NCBI GenBank assembly: GCA_038277395.1
Contig: CM076197.1
Location: 106,232,442-106,296,441, forward strand
DNA from: Dryocosmus kuriphilus
Lineage: Eukaryota; Arthropoda; Insecta; Hymenoptera; Cynipidae
Direction of reading: 5' to 3'
DNA length: 64,000 nt
Made by a program: the position numbers and the translations under genes. The notes under the pieces were generated by a model, which searched no databases, had not been told where the DNA came from, and worked only from the letters and a program-made list of their open reading frames with translations. This document shows, piece after piece, positions 57,056 through 64,000 of the stretch; positions within the stretch are counted from its first letter, which is position 1, and the number at the start of each line of letters is the position of its first letter.

Positions 57056-58611
57056 CTTGGTGGTATCTACCTTTTTCTTTAAACCCCAGTCCCAAGGCTG
57101 CGTTACAGGCGACCACCCAGGTGTCCCCAAAGTCGTTCAGTGGCGCTGGGTGAACTTGTGGGTGTACTCCGCGGAACCTTTCAGGAGTCACAAGAGTGAA
57201 GAGTACGGGTCATCCGACGGGTGAAGATTTCACCTAACGGCCTGCGTTCCAGGCGACCACCCGGGTGAACCATGAAAGTGGGCGGAGTTTACTAAGGTGA
57301 AGAATAGAGGGTACGGTAGAATGAACTGCTCGGGTGATTAATCGAGTGTTTGGCACGTAATATATGGGAAAAGGTAACTGAGGTTATGTTATACAAAAAT
57401 TAATAAACCAAAATGCAGGAGCATAGAAAGAAGGTTTTATTTTTTACTATAATATCAAAGCAATTGTTGTTACAAACAACGATGTTTTCACCAATTGTAC
57501 AAAGCGATGAAGATAGTGATGATGAGGGATAAAGTGGAACGATTTTGGAATTTTCAATAAAATTTCAAGGTAAAAAAGTGGCACCCGCGAGAATAAAAGA
57601 ATCTGTTGAAAGAATTGTTCCATAATTGAATGCTAATCAATTCAAACAACATTTTCGAATGAAGCCTAATGCTTTATGATCTTCTTGTTGCACAAACTAA
57701 TAAAATTAATTTTCAAATGAATGTAATTTCATATGAAACATCTCAAAGTATTATATAATCTATATTGTTTCGATATTTACATGATTATTAAATTGCATTA
57801 TTTCGAATTGCCGCCAAAATTTCATTCTTCACCCGCGGCCACCTACGACGTTTAGGTAGGTGAATTCGTCACTCGCCGGGTGACCTCCACTCTTCACTCG
57901 AGTGACTTCTGAACGGTTCAACCGTAGAGTGAGATAGGAATAGAGGCGACTAGGGTACTAAATTAGGTGGGAATATGCAACCGACATTTTGTGTCTTAGA
58001 AGCATACGCGGGAAATGCTTGTGATATACACATGTGATTATTTGTGCTGAATGAGAACTAAAAGTGGCACAAAATGCATGGTTTACAACTCTACGTTGAA
58101 AACACAGTACCAAAGATAGATTTTTTCTATATTGTTTCTCTCTAAATGACCCATAAAGGTTTTAAAATGTGTATAAACTCTTAGCAATAGAAGTTTGGAA
58201 ATCAACTTTTAATTTGAGATTATGTTAGGAAGGTATAAATTATTTATCATCAAAGTAACTTAATTTAATTACCTGAAGTGCAGCTTTTATCAAATCGAGT
58301 TATTTGATTGCTCTAGAGCAGTTTTCGAGAAAATTAAAAAGATATAAGTTTGAAGTGAAAAGTGAGGTTAGAAGCTCATTTATCTGTTTATATATCTCAC
58401 ACGAAAGTTTATATTTAAGGTATAGTAATGAAGAAAACAATTTATATGAAAGATACATAATGTTTGTTTGCAAAGAATAGTTCAATTTATTAGTTTTGTT
58501 ACAATTATTTGTAATGCTTTACCCTTTTTTAAATTCGCGGGGACCCAAAATGGCGGCCTTGCATATTCCCACCTAATTTAGTACCCTAGAGGCGACAATG
58601 ACCACCAAGCT
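57056..58611 (+). mobile_element. PIF/Harbinger-like element remnant
   Basis: Left part (57056-57330) and right part (57830-57950 plus 58597-58611) are inverted to each other: GCTTGGTGGT at both ends, and AGTCAC..GAGTGAAGAGT with GGGTGA blocks. At 57415-57690 a broken frame reads SDEDSDDEG, then RIKESVERIVP, and LNANQFKQHFRMKPNAL, which resembles the N-terminal part of HARBI1-type nucleases; several stops interrupt it. GCGTT(A/C)CAGGCGACCACCC is directly repeated at 57099 and 57244. A hAT element split its right end later. Confidence 0.55.
57951..58588. mobile_element. hAT-type non-autonomous element, second
   Basis: 638 bp with inverted ends TAGGGTACTAAATTAGGTGG of about 45 bp, flanked by a perfect 8-bp duplication GAGGCGAC (57943-57950 and 58589-58596). 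No coding remnant inside. It interrupts the right end of the Harbinger-like element. Confidence 0.88.
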
Positions 58612-59524
58612 CAGACCAAGGACGCGGGGACCGAGACGTCGGGGGTGAGGCTTAGTTGTGGGACCAGCTACGTGATGGCGCTGTTCGTGGATCCAGCGCC
58701 TCACAGATAGAAATCACGTTTAATAGTATATGTGGAACAGGTTCTGCATAGGCCAAGAGTGTTGCGTGAGTACGTGAGTCTGACAAATGAGGACAGATGA
58801 CATGACTATTGCAGAGAAGAGTGCGGAGAAGAGCAAGGAGGAAAGAAAACATTTTCTTCTACGGGTGTACAGTGCATTTAGGAAAATCTTATAGGTCTCG
58901 TTATAGGTGGGACCCAAAAATTTCGGGTGAATTTTTTTCTTTGTGGCTCGTTCGAGAGGGGTTTCGATGGAGACCTTAACCCTAGATTTTCGCACTGCCA
59001 AAATTAACCCTTTCGCCGCAATCTTGGATTAGTTTTTTTGTTTTCAATCACTCATATCTCGCGTTATAATTATCCCATACGGATTAAACTGAGATAGCTG
59101 TACTCATAAGAGTTTACTATTTGATTAAGTTTATATGAAACTTAACTCTCCAATGCACTGGAAAAAAGTTATTAGCGTCCAAAGTTGGAAGAACTTTTCA
59201 AAAAATCCTTTCGCCCACTTTCTCTGCGCGTAGCTCGTTTCCAGTGTATCTAAAAGAACCCCCATCGATATTTTACTATTTAAAGTAAAATAAATTTCCA
59301 GTATTTTGAAAAAAAAATCATCACGATTGGTTGAATTTTCGCCCGCCAATCCACGCTCGAAGTTGCGCTGTTTTTTACCGTGTCGTTTTGAAGTATCTGA
59401 TACTCGTTTGCGGTTCGCACAGCATTTCTCGCTTTTGTGACTAATAAAACGACATTTAATTAATAAGAATCACATATTTGTGTAAGCTATGCTATGGACA
59501 CGTGTTTCACTTGAACTTTAAGGT
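58612..59524. other. Intergenic, no gene seen
   Basis: No supported gene or repeat pair. The minus frame at 58720-59001 is not recognisable. Confidence 0.4.
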
Positions 59525-60080
59525 CTTCAAAAAATCAATTTTCCGGCTAAACTATGCGATATAAAAAAATATATGAAGTAAAATTGTTCACCTCAAAAAA
59601 ATCTACAAATTTTGTCTTAACCGTTTTTTGATAAAATGCACGGTTTTTGTTTTAATCGAGAAAACTTTATTAAAAATAAGAAACGGTGGTTTCCCGCCAA
59701 AATACTTAAGATACAAGAAAACGATAATGAACAAAGTTTTTCAATTCAAAAAGATCTACAAATTTTGTTTCAACTATTTTTTGATATAATGCACGCTTTT
59801 GGTTTTACTCGAGAAAACGTTATTAAAACTTCAAAATTCCAATTTCCCGCCAAACTATTCAAGATACAAAAAAAATGATGAGAAACAAAATTGTTTACTT
59901 CAAAAAGATCTACAAAGCTTTCTATCATTTTCTTGTAGAGACACATAGTTTTTGAGTTATTCGTAAAATATATTATTAAATATAAAGAAAATCACTTTTC
60001 GGCAAAACTATGCAAGATATGAGAAAGTATTAAGGAGAAGAATTGTTCACCTTGGAAAAAGCTAAAAAATCTATTTATAA
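59525..60080 (+). repeat. 152-bp satellite array, about 3.7 units
   Basis: The block CCCGCCAAACTATTCAAGATA and its variants start at 59539, 59691, 59842 and 59996, a period of 151-154 bp. Each unit also has GTTCACCTCAAAAA, GATCTACAAATTTTGT and a TCGAGAAAAC block. Confidence 0.82.
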
Positions 60081-60365
60081 GACTCATCGCTTTACTTTTA
60101 AGAATCGAAATCTATTTACAATGGATTTAAAAAAATTAACTGTCGAGCGCGAAGCGCAAGTGTCATGATGAGAATGTATTCCTTAAGGTCGATAGAGCTC
60201 TAAGTAAAATAAATTCTTTCGTAATTATTAATAAAATTCAAATTTAATAATTTTATTAAACGTAGGTGTTTGAAAGTTTAAGACGCAAATAACGAAAACC
60301 GAGCACAATGTACGAGGACCAAACATACGAGCGCGAAGCGCGGCGACCAGCAGATCGCGCGCCTT
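60080..60365 (-). repeat. GAGCGCGAAGCGC-bearing dispersed repeat
   Basis: Reverse complement of the block at 19230-19575, directly abutting the satellite. Here too the GCGCGAAGCGC motif occurs at both ends of the block. Confidence 0.7.
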
Positions 60366-60599
60366 AGTTTTCTAATTTTTTTGTAACACATATAGTTTTT
60401 TTTTTAATTGTGAAAAATGTTATTAAAAATCATGAATTTAATTTCCCGTCGAAAGTAGAAAGGGCTTTAACAAAAAATTTATAATTACCTAATTACATTG
60501 GCCAATGTTTGATCCTTAATTTAAAAACTCAATACGCACAAATGTAGGGATATATAACGCAACGAGCGCGAAGGACGAGTTCCGACAGACGCGGGCCCT

Positions 60600-61428
60600 A
60601 GGCACGCTCATACCTCGCGCGATGTTTTGGGCATGAAACGTGTGGCAACGAAATTTGTTCCGAAACTGCTTAATTTTTACCAAAAGAACCGTCGAATGAG
60701 CATCCCTCAAGAGCTGTTAAATGACGTCAATAATGATCCTGATATGCTCAAAAGGATTATAACTGGTGACGAATCATGGGTATTCGGTTATGACGTCGAA
60801 ACCAAAGCCCAATCGTCCCAATGGAAGACCCCAGAAGAGCAAAGACCGAAAAAATCACGTCAAGTTCGATCAAATGTCAAGGTTTTGCTTACTGTTTTCT
60901 TGAATTACCGTGGCGTAGTACATCAAGAGTTCTTACCATAAGGTCGCACGGTCAATAAGGAACATTAGCTTGAAGCTATGCGCCATTTGAGAGAAGCAAT
61001 GTGACAAAAACGTCCGGAATTGTGGAGAAACAATTCATGGCTTTTGCATCACGACAATGCACCTGCTCACTCATCGTTGCTTCTCCGTGACTTTTTGGCC
61101 AAAAACAAAACCGCAATCATGCCTCAGCCACCATGTTCAGCGGATTTGGACCCTTCGCTACTTTTGGCTGTTCCCAAGACTGAAGAGACCCATGAAAGGA
61201 CGGAGATTTGCAATGATTGAGCAGAGAAATAATGCATCGTTGGAAGAACTCAAGGCTATACCAAAAAGTACTTATCAAAAATGCTTCGAAGATTGGAAAA
61301 AGCGTTGGCACAAGTGTGTTATATCTGAGGGGGGTTACTTTGAAGGGGACAACATAATAATTGATGAATAAATAAATATTTTTTCGTGAAAATTAAAAGT
61401 CACCTTACTTTTTGAACACATGTCGTAC
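60600..61428 (+). pseudogene. Dead mariner transposase
   Basis: Frames read MKRVATKFVPKLLNF, ITGDESWVFGYD (first catalytic D), LLHHDNAPAHSS (second D) and, in another frame, FPRLKRPMKGRRFA and ISEGGYFEGDN up to a stop near 61370. The 3' terminus with CTTACTTTTTGAACACATG ends near 61428. In-frame stops lie at about 60940 and 60967, a frameshift near 61140, and the third catalytic position (normally C-D-F) reads as R-Y-F. The 5' third, including the DNA-binding domain and left inverted repeat, is missing. Confidence 0.9.
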
Positions 61429-61578
61429 AGTATCAAACAATTTTTGTTGAATAAACTTAAAACTACGCCCGCGCTTAGTACTACGAATACATTTGTTTAA
61501 CTAAATAAGAGTTCATGAACTATTAAGGTGGTACCATAAAATGTTTGTTTAAAAATTAACATATATTTATAAATAAGA
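61429..61578. other. Possible LTR remnant of the gypsy element
   Basis: AT-rich sequence between the mariner end and the end of pol. A 3' LTR is expected near here but I cannot define its edges. Confidence 0.25.
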
Positions 61579-64000
61579 CTAGTTACAGAATTTTCTAAGG
61601 CTAGTCAGTCGAAGTATTGCTGAGTCGTCAGACTTCGGTGACAATATGCTAAATTTTATACATAAAAGTTTGTCTAGTTTATAGGTTGAACGCAATCTTT
61701 TTTGTACGACCGTAAGTTTTAATAACTGGTGTTGCGATGCGTGGTTTACATGAATCTTTATTGATTTGTGAAAAACGCTCAATGTCGTTGCGTACAAAGA
61801 AGGCTCGTTTGATGTTCTCGATAAAGACCTGGCGAGATGCGCCATTGAAGTCTATTTCGTAGACTTTGTCGGAAATTCTGTTTACTACTTTATGAGGCCC
61901 TGTGTACGGTTGTTCGAGAAATTTCTTGACGTGATTGCGTAGAAAAATGTGAGAACACGATTTCAAGTCTTTGAAAACGAAAGTCTTTCGTCTGTCCCGG
62001 TGTTCAACGGAAATAGGTTTAATTTTCCAATTTTCCTCATGTGTTCGCGAAACTCCTCAAGGAAGTCGTGAGGGTCGGGTCGGAAATCCTCGGGCAGGAT
62101 GAATTCTCCTAGAATGCGAAGTGTGGTGCCGAAAACGAATTCGGCGGAAGAGGCTCCCACGTCCAGGACGTTTGATCTAAGACCTAACAATACGGTCGAT
62201 AAAAAGCGAGAGCAATCTTGGTCGGCATGACACTTAATGGCCGCCTTGAAGGTACGGTGCCAACGTTCAACCATGCCATTAGAGGCGGGGTGATAAGCGG
62301 TGATGCGAATGCGGTTGCAGCCAATTAACTACAACAAGGCAGAGGAGAGTCGGATTCGAATTGACTACCCTGATCGGTTGTCAAAGTCTCGGGCGTGCCA
62401 TATCGGGAAATCCATTGGTCTACAAAGGCTTTGCAGACGGTTGTAGCCTCAGTGCTGATAAGGGGAACGGCCTCGGGCCATTGAGAAGAACAGTCAACAG
62501 TAGTCAGACGGTACTTAAAACCATTACTTTCCGCGAGCGGACCGACTACGTCCATATGGATGTGTTGAAAACGGCTGTCCTGACTGTTAAAGTGCGCTGG
62601 AAGCATATGATTATGTCGAGAGACCTTTGATCGTTGGCAAGGCACACATGCCTTACACCAAAGAGAAAGATCGCGACGAATTGATGGCCAGACATACCTT
62701 TTTCTAATAATGCGATCCATTACTCTCGCGCTAGGGTGAGCTGGATGGTGAAACATATTAAAAATTCGTTTCCTTAGAACAGATGGAATGTAAGGGCGGA
62801 GAGTTTTGCCGGTGAGATGACAATATAGTGAGGTGTGATCAGGTCCCCATTGATGTTTACGAAAATTCAGGGAACACTGGGGATCGGTAATGATCTTTTT
62901 AAGTTCCTCGTCGGCCGATTGGGCCTGGGCCAACTCGAGAAGGCTAAATTCCGTAGGAAAGTGCATGGCGTGAACTTCCGGAGTGCGAATTGTTTCGACT
63001 CTTGGTAGGGTGTCGGCGACGGTGTTATCGGGACCAGCGAGATATTCGATGCTGGTAGAGAATTGCGAAATGAATGAAACCTAATGCTGTTGACGAAATG
63101 ATGTCCGATTAGCGCGTTAAGTAAAAATGTAGATAAGAGGCTTGTGATCGGTAACTATCGTGAAGATTTGTCCTTCCAGAAAGTATCGAAAATAATGAAC
63201 AGCTTCAAATATGGCTGTGAGTTCCCGATCGTAAGTGCTATAACTACGCTGTGCCGAGTTGAATTTTCTCGAGAAAAATGCTAGAGGTTTCCATTCGCCG
63301 TTCACCTTCTGTTCCAGAGACGCGCCCATGCCGAAGTCGGAAGCATCGGTTACTAGGCGAGTTGGTACGTCGCGGGAAGGGTGAGTGAATATTGTCGCGT
63401 TCGACAGATCGTTTTTTAACCGATCGAAAGCGGCTTGAGATTCGGAATTCCAAATAATTTCGCGTTTGTCGTTCCTACGAGACTCGCCGAGATAATGGTT
63501 CAATGGAGCTTGCGTTTCCGCGGCATGCGGATTGTGTTTGCGGTAAAAATTTACCATCCCAAGGAATCTGCGTAATGCGACGATGGTTTTGGGCTTTGGA
63601 TATTCGACAATGGCCTTGAACTTATCAGGCATTGGAGAACAACCTTCGCCATTGATGTTATAGCCCAGAAATTCCAGCTCAGGTTTGCCAAAGAGGCATT
63701 TATTTATGTTAACGCGAAGCGAATATTGCTTTAAGCGTTCGGAAACTATACGAAGATGCTTCTCATGCTCTTCGGGATTCGAAGAAGTGATGAGAATGTC
63801 ATCAATATAAAAAAAGACGACTTCCAAATCGCCGAGAGCCTGGTTGATGTTTATTTGGAAAGATTGATCTGCGTTACATAAACCGACAGTCATAACTAAG
63901 TATTCAAGTAAACCAAAGGGTGTAATTACCGCGGTCTTTTGGACATCCTCGGGAGTGATTGGAATCTGATCGTAAGCCATGTGCAAATATAATTTGGAGA
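61579..64000 (-). pseudogene. Ty3/gypsy pol (RT, RNase H, integrase), decayed, cut by window edge
   Basis: Reading leftward from the edge: reverse transcriptase with the Y-I-D-D active site and FLGYNINGEG; RNase H (TDASDFGMGASLEQK, YDRELTAIFEAV, TDHKPL) to 63117; integrase with an H2C2 finger (HHPAH, CKACVPCQRSK), the first two catalytic D (HMDVVGPL, TTDQGSQFES), and the E in NGMVERWHR in a shifted frame; then a GPY/F-type tail (EQPYTGPHKVV) to 61679. Stops occur near 63117 and 63080, with breaks near 62330 and 61970, so the polyprotein cannot be made. Gag and the 5' end lie beyond the window. Confidence 0.92.

Overview
This is a piece of an animal nuclear genome, almost certainly an insect. 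Genes are split by short GT-AG introns, the flanks are AT-rich, one gene encodes a ZAD domain (a fold expanded in insects), and most of the rest is decayed transposable elements. The order is not settled by anything I can see; a hymenopteran would fit. There is no operon-like organisation.

Seven host genes can be read. From left to right: a small ZAD-only protein (+, 2172-2990); a Maf-type nucleotide pyrophosphatase (-, 3904-7686) whose first intron holds a 2.8 kb foldback transposon; an SVOP/SV2-like transporter (+, 12323-14374) with a 4-bp frameshifting duplication in its last exon; a type II membrane glycosyltransferase-92-like protein (+, 20351-21592); a GRAMD1/Aster sterol-transfer protein in 13 exons (-, 24709-29779); TM9SF2 in 15 exons (+, 37194-41977); and Acinus, an exon-junction/ASAP-complex RNA-binding protein, in 8 coding exons (-, 44912-49062). 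These act in unrelated processes and are simply neighbours.

Between and inside the genes lies a dense, nested transposon record. It includes a DIRS-like tyrosine-recombinase retroelement (32461-36710) with inverted ends and an internal complementary region, itself carrying a MULE-like MITE that carries a P-like element. There are also a P-like element with a dead THAP domain (9134-10349) holding two nested MITEs; two hAT-type insertions with perfect 8-bp duplications; a Harbinger-like remnant; tRNA-derived SINEs with target-site duplications; a LINE fragment; a dead mariner; and a decayed Ty3/gypsy pol running off the right edge. A 152-bp satellite occurs near both ends of the window in opposite orientation.

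No CRISPR array, rRNA or free-standing tRNA gene was seen. I did not find a clear undescribed system. The strongest leads are the DIRS architecture, the near-complete foldback in the last Acinus intron, the SINE family, and the frameshift in SVOP. All exon coordinates were derived by hand from splice sites and reading phase.
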